In this document: positions 1-8,920 of the stretch, one piece after another
Layout: every line of letters starts with the position of its first letter
How positions within the stretch are numbered: the stretch's first letter is position 1
DNA from: Flavihumibacter sp. UBA7668
GTDB lineage: Bacteria > Bacteroidota > Bacteroidia > Chitinophagales > Chitinophagaceae
Length of the DNA: 64,000 bases
Direction: 5' to 3'
Assembly (NCBI RefSeq): GCF_002483205.1
Contig: NZ_DLHM01000005.1
Span: forward strand, 418,625-482,624
The notes under the pieces: model-generated
What the model was told of the DNA's origin: nothing
The model's input: only the letters and a program-made list of their open reading frames with translations
The model's database searches: none
Made by a program: the position numbers and the translations under genes

Positions 1-252
1 TTTCCCGGACTTGTCATTTTTTGCTCGATTTATTTTTTAGGTGTCCGTAACTATCTTCAATTTTTAAGGCATAGAACCTCTGCGGATGCGGATTTTATGC
101 TCATTACTATACTGGCTGCAGGTATTATTGTTTGGGTTATTTCCATTTTAGCTAACAAATTTAGTACACTAAGTGGTGCAGTTTTTCTCGCTTTTTTTAT
201 TGCAGGTTCTTCAGTTGTAAAAACATCCTATGAAAATAGCCGTAGATCTTAA
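1..252 (+). CDS. C-terminal end of a membrane protein, probably O-antigen polymerase/ligase-like (partial)
   Basis: An open frame enters from the left edge and stops with TAA at 250-252, giving the last 83 residues of a protein. It contains hydrophobic stretches (for example residues about 36-55 and 63-78), so it is an integral membrane protein. It overlaps the next glycosyltransferase start by 23 bases, so the two are translationally linked. In exopolysaccharide operons of this layout the membrane protein beside the glycosyltransferases is usually a Wzy-like polymerase or an O-antigen ligase family protein. That name rests on context and hydrophobicity only; a flippase or other transporter is possible. 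Confidence 0.6.
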   Translation, partial: FPGLVIFCSIYFLGVRNYLQFLRHRTSADADFMLITILAAGIIVWVISILANKFSTLSGAVFLAFFIAGSSVVKTSYENSRRS

Positions 253-1333
253 AAACAGCTGGTTGTATGGTAAAGGAATTTCCGGCTTTACAATGAATTT
301 ATTGCAAGATCTGGCAAAGATTTCTCCTCTTGGTCATACAGTAGATTTATTTTCTCCCGCATTTGATACCTCGGAATTAAAGAATATTCAAAAAATACCG
401 GCATTTACGGCCCGCCCAACCCGACTAATTAATCGGGAAAGCAGGATTCATAAAATTTGGTACGATCAGGCAATTTTATTACAATATTTAAATACTTCAA
501 AGCCTGATTTGTTTTTTTCGCCTTATTTTGATTTGCCTTATTTATATATTGGAAAAACTATCTCCACAATCCATGATCTTGCAGTATTGGATTTGAGTAA
601 TCAATACGGTAAACTTTTTTCAGCGTATTATTCAATTCTGCTAAATAAATGTGTTCGGGAATCAGCTTATATTTTAACCGTATCTGATTATTCCAGGAAT
701 AGATTGATCGATAAATTCAATATACCGGGAAATAGAATACATGTATTTTATAATAAGGTTCATCCTGCCTTTAAGGAAAGCTCAATTGAAATTTCCCTGC
801 CGGCTTTACCTGGGGAATTTCTACTTTATACCGGAGGTCTTGATAAACGGAAGAATATTTCCTTACTTATTCAGGGGTATCAGGCTGCGAAGAGGGAATT
901 CAGTTCTATTCCGCCTCTTGTAATAACAGGAATTTCGAAGGAAAATATTGAAAAACACTGGAGTGGAATTTTACAGCTGGAGAATGTAATTCCACTTGAA
1001 TATCTTTCATTTCCAGAAATCGTTGCCTTATATCGAAAAGCTACCTTACTGGTTAATACATCCGGATACGAAGGTTTTGGTATGCCGGTATTGGAATCCT
1101 TAACAGTTGGAAAGCCAATTATTTGTTCTGATATAGATGTATTTAGAGAAATAGGGCAAGACCTGGTTTATTATTTTAAATCTCATTCAGTAGAATCATT
1201 TACTGCTGCAATTGTGGCCTATTTCAAAGGGCAATTGACTTCTGTTGACCCTGGTGCAATGATGCGAAGAGCCGATGAGTTCAATGAACAAACTTACGGT
1301 CAGCGATTTCTGGATTTAATTCAATCAGCCTGA
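230..1333 (+). CDS. Glycosyltransferase family 4 (GT-B fold)
   Basis: A 367-residue cytoplasmic glycosyltransferase that would transfer a sugar from a nucleotide-sugar donor to a lipid-linked exopolysaccharide precursor. The donor-binding signature of GT4 enzymes is visible as EGFGMPVLE at residues 281-289, where the two glutamates form the E-x7-E motif. The N-terminal half carries a Rossmann-like acceptor domain with a glycine-rich KGISGF segment near residue 15. The length is normal for the family. The ATG overlaps the end of the upstream membrane protein and the next gene begins 2 bases after the stop, so this is an operon member. Sugar and linkage specificity cannot be read from the sequence. 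Confidence 0.9.
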   Translation: MKIAVDLKNSWLYGKGISGFTMNLLQDLAKISPLGHTVDLFSPAFDTSELKNIQKIPAFTARPTRLINRESRIHKIWYDQAILLQYLNTSKPDLFFSPYFDLPYLYIGKTISTIHDLAVLDLSNQYGKLFSAYYSILLNKCVRESAYILTVSDYSRNRLIDKFNIPGNRIHVFYNKVHPAFKESSIEISLPALPGEFLLYTGGLDKRKNISLLIQGYQAAKREFSSIPPLVITGISKENIEKHWSGILQLENVIPLEYLSFPEIVALYRKATLLVNTSGYEGFGMPVLESLTVGKPIICSDIDVFREIGQDLVYYFKSHSVESFTAAIVAYFKGQLTSVDPGAMMRRADEFNEQTYGQRFLDLIQSA

Positions 1334-1335
1334 AT

Positions 1336-2322
1336 ATGATTAAACCAATGGTTTCTGTTTTAATGACAGTTTATAATGATGCAGATCAGGTTGCATTAGC
1401 TGTTAGAAGTATTTTGAATCAGTCTTTCACGGATTTTGAGTTTATTATTGTTAATGACGGATCTACTGATAACACAAATAGTATATTGAAAGATTTGGCT
1501 TCCATGGATAAACGAATACAGGTTTACTCCATTGCCAATTCTGGAACCGCAAAAGCTGCTAACTACGGATTGACTTTCTGTAATGGAAAATATATTGCAA
1601 GGCTGGATTCCGATGATATCTCATATCCGCATCGTTTACAAACAGAGGTGGATTTTCTTGAAAGAAATACAGGTATTGATCTTGTCGGGGGAGGATGTCA
1701 TATAGCTGACCTGAACGGCACAATTATCGGTGTAAGGAATATTTACACAAAGAATCCTCATAAAACTTTACTACGGAGATGTATTTATCAGCAAAGTGAT
1801 ATTATGTTTCGGAAATCAGTTTTAGCTAAGTTACCTGAGGGTGAAGTATACAGATCCAAACTAAAGGCTGAAGATTATGACTTATGGCTGCGAATCAGTG
1901 AGGTTGGGAGAATTGCAAAGATAAATGAAATACTGGGCGTATGGCGGTTAAACCGGGGGGGATATACCCTGTCACGAAAGGAAGAGCAGCTTGAAGCTGT
2001 TATGGTATTGAAAAAAATGGCTGCATTGAGAAGAAAGGGACTTTCAGACGGGTATGAAGAATTTGTTCCTGTCGCTAAACATAAATTACACCGTAGTTTA
2101 ATTCGGGAAGCAGAATATGATCTGGTTGTTTCACAGGTATTAATAAAAGAAGGTAGAACGCTCGAAGCAAAAAAACTACTTAGACCATATAAAAAAAGTA
2201 GTCAGGATTGGCAACTTGTCAAAAGATGGTATCAATTGGCAGGTATTCCTGTTCCCCTGCTGAAACTTGTTTTCTCTTTCCGTGAATTTATTCTAAATAA
2301 TAGCTCAATTGAATTACGTTAA
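1336..2322 (+). CDS. Glycosyltransferase family 2 (GT-A fold)
   Basis: A 328-residue inverting GT2 enzyme. The N-terminal domain starts with VSVLMTVYN and has the nucleotide-binding aspartate in VNDGSTDNT (D41) and the metal-binding DSDD at residues 91-94. The C-terminal third is a helical tail with no predicted membrane segment, so the enzyme is probably peripheral at the inner membrane and works on a lipid-linked glycan. It sits between two GT4 genes with 0-2 base spacing. The start chosen is the ATG at 1336; the alternative Met5 would shorten it by four residues only. The sugar added is unknown. Confidence 0.9.
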   Translation: MIKPMVSVLMTVYNDADQVALAVRSILNQSFTDFEFIIVNDGSTDNTNSILKDLASMDKRIQVYSIANSGTAKAANYGLTFCNGKYIARLDSDDISYPHRLQTEVDFLERNTGIDLVGGGCHIADLNGTIIGVRNIYTKNPHKTLLRRCIYQQSDIMFRKSVLAKLPEGEVYRSKLKAEDYDLWLRISEVGRIAKINEILGVWRLNRGGYTLSRKEEQLEAVMVLKKMAALRRKGLSDGYEEFVPVAKHKLHRSLIREAEYDLVVSQVLIKEGRTLEAKKLLRPYKKSSQDWQLVKRWYQLAGIPVPLLKLVFSFREFILNNSSIELR

Positions 2323-3459
2323 ATGACACGAGTTGCCATTCTTTTGGAAGCTACACTTGGCGGTACCAGGAAACATGTAATTGACTTGTTGTTGCACCTT
2401 CCTTTGGATATCGTTTCTCCTGTATTTATTTATTCAAAGGAAAGGGCAGATCGTTCTTTTTTTACAGATATTGTTAAAGTGCAGGATAGAGGTATTCCCT
2501 GTATTGAATTGCCTATGTCCAACAATATTGTCAAACCGGAAAACCTGCTTTGTATTTTTCGTTTGACATCAATTTTTCGAGAATGTAAAATTGAAGTTCT
2601 TCATCTGCATGGAGCAATTGCAGGTACTATTGGTAGAATCTCCGCTCTGTTATATGGCAGAATTAGAAAGATTTATTATTCTCCGCATGGAGGTGTTCTG
2701 CACAAATTAAAAAAAGCTTCCGGTGGAACAATATTCCGGACTATCGAAAAAATATTGATTCGTAAAAATGTTGAATTTATAGCAGTTTCAAGTGATGAAG
2801 TTAATTCACTCAAAAATGAACTTGGGCTTACAGGTGAAAAAATTCATTTGATACATAATGGTATATCGTTTGATCGGATAGCTGCTGATCGGAAAGAAGT
2901 AAGAAATAGACTTGGATTTTCCGACTATGATTATATAACACTTTATCCTGCACTCTTTTTGGAAGCCAAAGGCCATCTTAATTTTTTCACTACCCTTTTG
3001 AATATGCCAACGCCAGCAATAGATCCCAGAGTTAAAATTGTACTTGCAGGGGATGGACCATTGAAAGAAAAGGTAATGAATCTGGTAGCTGCTTCAGAAT
3101 ATGCTAATTCAGTAAAGTTTGCAGGATTTGTAGAAAAAATTGAAGAATATTTTTTGGCCTGTGATATCGTATTGCTCCCGTCAAACCAGGAAGCTTTTGG
3201 GTACGTGTTAGTGGAAGCTTTATTATACAACAGACCCGTCCTGGCTACAAACGTGGGTGGTATACCGGATATTATTAAGGATGGCCTAAATGGTTTTCTA
3301 TATCCGGTGGATCAGTTGAATCGTATGATCAATGATATAAATAGATTGGCTGGTAGTGCAAACGATATGGAGCAACTTGTTGTCAATATAGAAGGATTGC
3401 TTCAGGAAAAATTCGATATCAGAAAGAATACGCAGGCAATTGCCTCTTTGTATATATGA
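2323..3459 (+). CDS. Glycosyltransferase family 4 (GT-B fold)
   Basis: A 378-residue GT4 protein. The N-terminus (LLEATLGGTRKHVIDLL) is the glycine-rich first loop of the acceptor domain. The C-terminal donor domain has a GDGPLKEKV segment followed by E290-x7-E298 (EAFGYVLVE) and GGIPDIIKDGLNGFL, typical of capsule and lipopolysaccharide GT4 enzymes. It starts immediately after the previous stop, so it is co-translated with the other glycosyltransferases. It probably adds a further residue to the repeat unit; donor and acceptor are unknown. Confidence 0.9.
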   Translation: MTRVAILLEATLGGTRKHVIDLLLHLPLDIVSPVFIYSKERADRSFFTDIVKVQDRGIPCIELPMSNNIVKPENLLCIFRLTSIFRECKIEVLHLHGAIAGTIGRISALLYGRIRKIYYSPHGGVLHKLKKASGGTIFRTIEKILIRKNVEFIAVSSDEVNSLKNELGLTGEKIHLIHNGISFDRIAADRKEVRNRLGFSDYDYITLYPALFLEAKGHLNFFTTLLNMPTPAIDPRVKIVLAGDGPLKEKVMNLVAASEYANSVKFAGFVEKIEEYFLACDIVLLPSNQEAFGYVLVEALLYNRPVLATNVGGIPDIIKDGLNGFLYPVDQLNRMINDINRLAGSANDMEQLVVNIEGLLQEKFDIRKNTQAIASLYI

Positions 3460-3486
3460 AATGGATGATAATTAAACCTTATAACT

Positions 3487-4884
3487 ATGAATGTTTCACA
3501 ATCTTTACAAAAATCCAAGATCTTTTTTGATCTTGTTTTTGTTTCGGTCATTTTATTCCTTGTTCGAAGTAATCTTTTTCTGGATGCAGGAGCATTTTCA
3601 ATCAATAATCTGTTTATTTCATTGATTTGTATGATTGCCTGGTTTCTTGTAGGTCGTTCTATGGGGTTATACGAGGATTATCGTAACACGCAATTTGCTA
3701 TAGAATGGATTGCTTTTTTGAAAACAATCCTGCTTTATTCTTTAATTGTGTCCTGCCTTTTTTATTTTGTTTTGAGTCAGGTTGCATTTGGAAGAGCACA
3801 TTTGTTTATTCATTTCGCTACTTTATTTTTTTTAATACCTGTTCAGAAAATTTCAATCCGGCTGTTTTATAAGCGTTTTAGAGTGGCAGACCGGGTAATA
3901 AGAAAGGTTTTAATAGTTGGTGCTGGATCCAATGGGAAGGAGTTTTATTCCAAATTTGTAAAATCTAAACGGTATGGTTACGAATTGACAGGTTTTATTG
4001 GTGAAGAAGAAGATATTGAATTAAATGGCCATTATCTAGGTAAAACCTCCGATTTAGACAGTGTGCTGCTTACTCATGAGTTGGACGATATTATTGTGAC
4101 GATACCTATTAAAGATGAAACTGTTCTTGAAAAAATTGTAACATCCGGCGAAAGCCAGGGGAAAATGATTCGTGTAATTCCTGATTTTCACCGATTTGGT
4201 TCTCGTCGTTTACAAGTGAATCAAATCGGAACGCTTCCAATAATCTCTTTGCGCTCTCTTCCTCTGGAGAAATATGATTTTAAATTACTGAAACGTGGAT
4301 TTGATATTGTCTTTTCATTTTTAGTAATTGTTTTGGTTTTTAGCTGGGTATTTCCAATTATTGCGATACTTATTAAATTGGAATCAAAAGGCCCGGTTTT
4401 CTTTATTCAGGACAGATGGGGGTTAAACAACAGTTTGATCAGATGTTTTAAGTTTCGCACCATGTCTGTAAGTAGTAAGGATATTGATGAGAATGGCAAT
4501 TATTTACAAGCACGTAAAAACGACCCTCGTATTACTAAAGTTGGGGCTTTTCTCAGGAAAACAAACCTGGATGAATTGCCACAGTTTTTAAATGTATTAC
4601 TTGGTTCCATGTCTGTTGTAGGTCCCAGACCCCACCCGGTACCTCTTAATATCCAATCAAAGAAACTGGTTGATAATTATTTATTACGGCATTGGGTTAA
4701 ACCTGGAATTACCGGATGGGCACAAGTAAATGGATATAGAGGTGAAACTGCAAAACCTTACCTTATGCAGAAACGGGTTGAATTTGATGTCTGGTATGTT
4801 GAGAACTGGACGTTTTGGCTGGATCAGCAAATAATTTTGCAAACCCTCGTTAATATGGTGAAGGGTGAAAAAAATGCCTATTAG
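3487..4884 (+). CDS. Undecaprenyl-phosphate sugar phosphotransferase (WcaJ/PssY-type initiating enzyme)
   Basis: A 465-residue exopolysaccharide biosynthesis polyprenyl glycosylphosphotransferase. Four hydrophobic segments lie in the first 130 residues, followed by a CoA-binding-like Rossmann region (VLIVGAGSNGKEF, residues about 140-250), a further membrane hairpin near residues 270-298, and the catalytic bacterial sugar transferase domain to the C-terminus. The catalytic domain shows KFRTMS, KTNLDELPQFLNV, VGPRPHPVP and KPGITGWAQVNGYRG. The family transfers a hexose-1-phosphate (often glucose) to undecaprenyl phosphate at the inner membrane and so starts each repeat unit. It is 27 bases downstream of the glycosyltransferases and 2 bases upstream of the Wzi gene. 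Confidence 0.93.
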   Translation: MNVSQSLQKSKIFFDLVFVSVILFLVRSNLFLDAGAFSINNLFISLICMIAWFLVGRSMGLYEDYRNTQFAIEWIAFLKTILLYSLIVSCLFYFVLSQVAFGRAHLFIHFATLFFLIPVQKISIRLFYKRFRVADRVIRKVLIVGAGSNGKEFYSKFVKSKRYGYELTGFIGEEEDIELNGHYLGKTSDLDSVLLTHELDDIIVTIPIKDETVLEKIVTSGESQGKMIRVIPDFHRFGSRRLQVNQIGTLPIISLRSLPLEKYDFKLLKRGFDIVFSFLVIVLVFSWVFPIIAILIKLESKGPVFFIQDRWGLNNSLIRCFKFRTMSVSSKDIDENGNYLQARKNDPRITKVGAFLRKTNLDELPQFLNVLLGSMSVVGPRPHPVPLNIQSKKLVDNYLLRHWVKPGITGWAQVNGYRGETAKPYLMQKRVEFDVWYVENWTFWLDQQIILQTLVNMVKGEKNAY

Positions 4885-4886
4885 TA

Positions 4887-6542
4887 ATGAAATACTTAAA
4901 TTTTCTTGTTACCGGATTTTTATTTTTACTATTATCTTTCCCAGGTCTTTGTCAGGTAATTTCACCAGGTACAGTTTTTTTTGAGGAAGATCTTCGGATA
5001 AATCAACTTAAAGGGAAATTTTCAGATGCACCCTCATTTATCATCAGACCCAACCTGTTTCCTGTAAAAGAAGTGGGGAAATTCTATAATTGGAAACAAA
5101 ACGACAGCATTTCTCCCCAAAAGATCAAGATAAATATACTGCCTTTAATTCTCCGGCAACAACTGAATACCCACCATCCATATAATTGGAATGATGGATC
5201 AATAATTCCTGCTAAAGGATACCAGCAGCAAATTTCAGCAGGTTTTTTTTTAAAAGCCGGACCATTCACCATTCAATTGCAGCCGGAATTGGTAATTGCC
5301 AGAAATAATTCTTTTGCCAAATTTCCTTCCTCTCACCCAGATAGTATCTGGCGTGCCTATTATACATTTTTGAATCATTCCGATATTCCGGAACAAATGG
5401 GAACGGGTACCTATGCTAAACTTTTTCCGGGCCAGTCAAGTGTTAGGTTGAATCTTGGTAAACTTTCCTTAGCTCTTTCAACTGAAAACCTCTGGTGGGG
5501 ACCAGGCGTTCGAAATTCACTAATATTGAGCAATACAGCTCCTGGCTTTTTACATCTGAGTTTTAATACAAAAGAACCTATAAAAACTCCAATTGGTTCC
5601 TTTGAATGGCAATTAATTGGTGGAAAACTTAAAGAATCAGGTATTTTGCCTCCAGATACCAGCCGGCTTTTTGAAGGCCAGCCTTTATATGTTCCTAAAC
5701 CAGGAGGCAATCGATACCTGAATGCAGTAGCAATGACATGGCACCCTAAATGGGTAAATGGCTTGTATTTAGGACTTTCTAGAAGTTTTGTACAATACGA
5801 ACACTCTATAAACGGTAACTTTAATGATTATCTTCCTGTGTTTAGTTTTTTCTTCAAAGGGAATAGCAGAGATGAAAGCAATTTTGGCCGTGATCAGTTA
5901 CTTGCTTTTTATGTAAGGTGGGTTTTTGAAAAAGAAGCTGCCGAAATTTATGCAGAATACGGACGTAATGATCATTCAGGTGATGCAGTTGATTTTCTGG
6001 TTGAACCTGAACATAGCAGGGCCTATATTGTTGGCCTCAAAAAACTATTTCAAAAATCAGGAACTAAACCGGATATTGAATTTTTTACAGAGTTTGCAAA
6101 TCTGGAAAGCGGAAAGTCTGGTCAGCTTCGGGATATTCCTACCTGGTATCAGCACCACCAGATAAAACATGGTTATACTCATTTCGGTCAAGTTCTTGGT
6201 GCTGGAATTGGTCCGGGTAGCAACAGTCAGACTTTTGGAATTAATTGGATACAACCGGCAAAGCGCACCGGACTTTTTTTCGAACGGATAGCGAGACAGA
6301 ACGATTTTTACTATGATGCGTTTACAGCTTATAAAACACATCGTAGTCATTGGGTTGATTTGTCACTAAATGGTAATAAAAGCTGGAAACAGAAGAATTG
6401 GATGCTGAATGCTCAATTATCTGTAATTTATTCATTGAATTATCAATGGCGTAATAAACTATTTCCCTCTACGCTTCTAAATGGGAAAACCAACGTTACA
6501 AATATATTCGCCGGTTTTACCATAGCTTATTTATTGAATTGA
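4887..6542 (+). CDS. Capsule assembly Wzi family outer-membrane protein
   Basis: A 551-residue exported protein. The first 23 residues are a clear signal peptide ending in LCQ, and the rest is rich in alternating aromatic/polar strands typical of an outer-membrane beta-barrel. Features such as LNLGKLSLALSTENLWWGPG, repeated GLSRSF-like strands and the LFFERIARQNDFYYDAF segment match Bacteroidota Wzi-type proteins, which help attach or assemble surface capsule. It is the last gene of the exopolysaccharide operon, 2 bases after the sugar phosphotransferase, and is followed by a hairpin terminator. The family call is from recognition of the pattern; the barrel itself is inferred. Confidence 0.85.
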   Translation: MKYLNFLVTGFLFLLLSFPGLCQVISPGTVFFEEDLRINQLKGKFSDAPSFIIRPNLFPVKEVGKFYNWKQNDSISPQKIKINILPLILRQQLNTHHPYNWNDGSIIPAKGYQQQISAGFFLKAGPFTIQLQPELVIARNNSFAKFPSSHPDSIWRAYYTFLNHSDIPEQMGTGTYAKLFPGQSSVRLNLGKLSLALSTENLWWGPGVRNSLILSNTAPGFLHLSFNTKEPIKTPIGSFEWQLIGGKLKESGILPPDTSRLFEGQPLYVPKPGGNRYLNAVAMTWHPKWVNGLYLGLSRSFVQYEHSINGNFNDYLPVFSFFFKGNSRDESNFGRDQLLAFYVRWVFEKEAAEIYAEYGRNDHSGDAVDFLVEPEHSRAYIVGLKKLFQKSGTKPDIEFFTEFANLESGKSGQLRDIPTWYQHHQIKHGYTHFGQVLGAGIGPGSNSQTFGINWIQPAKRTGLFFERIARQNDFYYDAFTAYKTHRSHWVDLSLNGNKSWKQKNWMLNAQLSVIYSLNYQWRNKLFPSTLLNGKTNVTNIFAGFTIAYLLN

Positions 6543-6580
6543 TTGGATAAGTCCGCAAAACCGGTAATTCCAAAAAACAA

Positions 6581-6615
6581 AAAACCGATTCGAACTGGTC
6601 GAATCGGTTTTGTTT
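6581..6615. terminator. Hairpin terminator between wzi and the convergent T9SS protein gene
   Basis: A 12-bp perfect stem (6582-6593 with 6599-6610, arm AAACCGATTCGA) closes a 5-base loop and is flanked by A-runs on the left and T-runs on the right. It can therefore act as a rho-independent terminator in both directions, serving the exopolysaccharide operon on the + strand and the gene ending at 6636 on the - strand. Confidence 0.85.
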
Positions 6616-6635
6616 TTCAGGCTCGGTAAACTTTT

Positions 6636-8147
6636 TTATGGAAGGATAATTTTTCTTGTCTGATCAACACCATCAGCAGTTATAACCCGCAGGAAATAAA
6701 CCCCTTTTCCACTGCGCAGGCCATTCAAATCTATCGCCTGCACCTGATTGGCTGAAATCTTTCCCATTGTTTTACGCATAACTATTCTTCCAGACAAATC
6801 AGTTATAGTAACTATTGCTTCTGAGTAATTTTCTGTTGATTTTACCATTACCTGATTCGACCTTACTATTGTAGGATAAACCTGCAACTCCTGCTGTTTT
6901 GAATCATTCAGGGTTACCGTTAAGGTTTTAGAGTAAGTAGCAGTGCGATCAATATCCACCATTTTAAGGCGGTAATAAATACGATCTGCCTTCACTGTTT
7001 TATCAACATAGCTGAATCGCGTGGTTAATTGTCCGGCTACCGGTTCAACCGTACCAATCGAACTGAAACTACGATTATCATAACTCCTTTCCACTTCAAA
7101 ATAATCCGGTGTACTATTGGTAGTAATGGTCCAATTCAATACTGGCTGACTGTTTTTTACTGAAGCTTTAAAATCTACCAGATAAATTGGCAAGATTGAA
7201 ATTACTGCCATATCAAATGAAACCCGGTTATCTCCCCCCTGTTCATAATATTCCAATACCATATCATAATCTCCATTCAAACTTAAGGGTGTTGAAATGG
7301 TTGAAGCATAGGATTGCGCAAACCATTGATTGATAATCCAGGTTGCACCGCCATCCAGACTCAACCGATAGCCATCATCTGCACCAACTGTAAATTGATA
7401 AGTGCCAGCCAGGAAATTTTTTCTCAGCCTGTAGCGAACACTAAAAGTCTCTGTATTTGTACCACAACCACTGGTCGAAAGCGTAACATTACTTCCGCCG
7501 AAATTCTGATCAAAATCTGGATTGGCAGGTGAACCATTTTGAATCATACCGGCATAGGTATCGAAATTGGTACCATCATATACATATCCATTCCAGATAT
7601 TATTACTTCCATATACAGTAGTATTTTCTGTTCCTGAACAGATGGAACTCATATTGAAGGATACCCTGTTACTTCCTCCATTTTCATAATATTCCAGCAC
7701 CAGGTCAACACTTCCATTTAATAAAAGATCTATGGTTGAAGTTGTGTAACCATGGTCATTCCAGTTATTGATTACCCAGGTGGAACCACCATCCACACTA
7801 AACCGGTATCCATCATCACCCCCTACAACAAACCGGTAGTTTCCATTCGTAAAAGTTCTTCTGAGTTTGAACCGAACACTGAAAGTGGTCCGGTCCACAT
7901 TGCAACTGGCACCAGTAAAATTTCCATTATCCCCGCCAAAATCATAATCAAAATTTGGATTACCAGCCGCCCCCTGGTTAAAGAAACCTCGGTAAGAGGT
8001 GAAATTCAGGTTGTTGTAGGCATAACCAATCCAGACATTTCCCGTGCCGAAACTTGTCTGATCTCCTGTCGGAGAACAAGGTGGTTGGGCAATCAGACTG
8101 CTGGAAACCAGTAAAAGAATAAGTACGAATTGTAAACTTCTAATCAT
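6636..8147 (-). CDS. T9SS-secreted protein with two PA14-like repeats and C-terminal sorting domain
   Basis: A 503-residue secreted protein. It has a signal peptide (about residues 1-20, ending in SLIAQ), then two homologous modules (about 35-170 and 178-320). Each has a FSVR-L-R-F-G-Y-F-VG-DDGYR core, a S-DGG-TWIIN segment and a LEYYE-GG-NRVSF end, which resembles PA14/carbohydrate-binding folds. After a fibronectin-like stretch (VDFKASVKNSQPVLNWTI) comes a type IX sorting domain of about 80 residues (VYPTIVRSNQVMV ... GVYFLRVITADG). It should be exported by the T9SS and anchored or released at the surface. It stands alone on the - strand, so a target is not indicated. Confidence 0.85.
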   Translation of the reverse strand: MIRSLQFVLILLLVSSSLIAQPPCSPTGDQTSFGTGNVWIGYAYNNLNFTSYRGFFNQGAAGNPNFDYDFGGDNGNFTGASCNVDRTTFSVRFKLRRTFTNGNYRFVVGGDDGYRFSVDGGSTWVINNWNDHGYTTSTIDLLLNGSVDLVLEYYENGGSNRVSFNMSSICSGTENTTVYGSNNIWNGYVYDGTNFDTYAGMIQNGSPANPDFDQNFGGSNVTLSTSGCGTNTETFSVRYRLRKNFLAGTYQFTVGADDGYRLSLDGGATWIINQWFAQSYASTISTPLSLNGDYDMVLEYYEQGGDNRVSFDMAVISILPIYLVDFKASVKNSQPVLNWTITTNSTPDYFEVERSYDNRSFSSIGTVEPVAGQLTTRFSYVDKTVKADRIYYRLKMVDIDRTATYSKTLTVTLNDSKQQELQVYPTIVRSNQVMVKSTENYSEAIVTITDLSGRIVMRKTMGKISANQVQAIDLNGLRSGKGVYFLRVITADGVDQTRKIILP

Positions 8148-8385
8148 AAAAAATGCCTTTGGTACTCAATAAACGGGCGGTAATAAGTATTAGTATGTAG
8201 ATATAACTAAGGGTATCCGGCTAAGTGATTTGTTGTAGAATCAGGGTAAACACTTATTAGGCAGTAAGTAGTTCTATTTCATCGCTAAACAGTAAATTTT
8301 GGCCGATGAATGGTATTTTTAGGAAATTGCCGGTTAATTCAAAATGTTGATATAAGTCAATATATTTTATCTAATAAACTAAACC
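8148..8385. other. Divergent intergenic region
   Basis: This 238-base spacer separates the divergent T9SS protein and DMT transporter genes. It must hold both promoters. The only element I can point to is an AT-rich TATATTTT at about 8360-8367 ahead of the transporter, a weak match to TAnnTTTG. I see no convincing RNA or extra coding frame. Confidence 0.35.
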
Positions 8386-8832
8386 ATGCAGCAAGCTCTT
8401 TTGATTTTTGTAGCCATCCTGGCCGGTATGTTTTTACCTCTTCAGGCATCCCTGAATGCCAAAATGGGCGCTGTTGTTCAGAACCCCCTCCTGGGCAGCC
8501 TGATCTCCTTTCTGGTGGGCACAATCGGACTCTTGATCTATATTATTATCAGCCGGGTGCCACTCGCAAATCTTGCTCAGGCAAAAGCAGCCCCCACCTT
8601 TGTATGGGTAGCCGGCTTATTAGGCGCTTTTTATGTTACCGCAATAATTCTGCTGGTTCCCAGATTGGGGGTTGCATTGACATTCGGACTCGTTATCGGC
8701 GGACAAATGCTGGTCAGTATCCTCTTCGACCATTTCGGATTACTGGGCACCCCCGTACACCCCATTTCCTGGATGCGCAGTCTTGGTGCACTGCTCCTGA
8801 TAGCCGGTGTGCTGATCATCCGGAAGTATTAA
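8386..8832 (+). CDS. Small DMT-family transporter (DUF606/YdcZ type)
   Basis: A 148-residue protein made almost entirely of membrane helices (about five: residues 4-20, 35-53, 68-90, 95-115, 125-145). The N-terminal pattern AGMFLPLQASLNAKMG and GSLISFLVGTIGLLIY match the short DMT/YdcZ family, in which five-helix halves dimerise to form a transporter. Substrate is unknown. It stands 88 bases upstream of the dioxygenase operon, which has its own promoter-like element, so co-transcription is uncertain. Confidence 0.8.
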   Translation: MQQALLIFVAILAGMFLPLQASLNAKMGAVVQNPLLGSLISFLVGTIGLLIYIIISRVPLANLAQAKAAPTFVWVAGLLGAFYVTAIILLVPRLGVALTFGLVIGGQMLVSILFDHFGLLGTPVHPISWMRSLGALLLIAGVLIIRKY

Positions 8833-8891
8833 TCCATGATTTGTACAAGTTTATCCGTCTTTCCTGCATGGGTGGAGCAAAATCCGGTGGG

Positions 8892-8899
8892 TACTTTTG
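8892..8899 (+). promoter_or_regulatory. -7 promoter element (TAnnTTTG) for the dioxygenase operon
   Basis: TACTTTTG matches the Bacteroidota -7 consensus TAnnTTTG exactly and lies 21 bases before the ATG at 8921, leaving a very short leader. I see no good -33 TTTG at the usual 19-base spacing, so the call is moderate. Confidence 0.5.
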
Positions 8900-8920
8900 C
8901 ATATACTAAAACAAACAATT

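Noticed and set aside
8310..8909. 199-codon frame overlapping the DMT transporter in another frame
   Set aside because: It lacks family features, and the same DNA encodes a clear five-helix transporter; it is a shadow frame.
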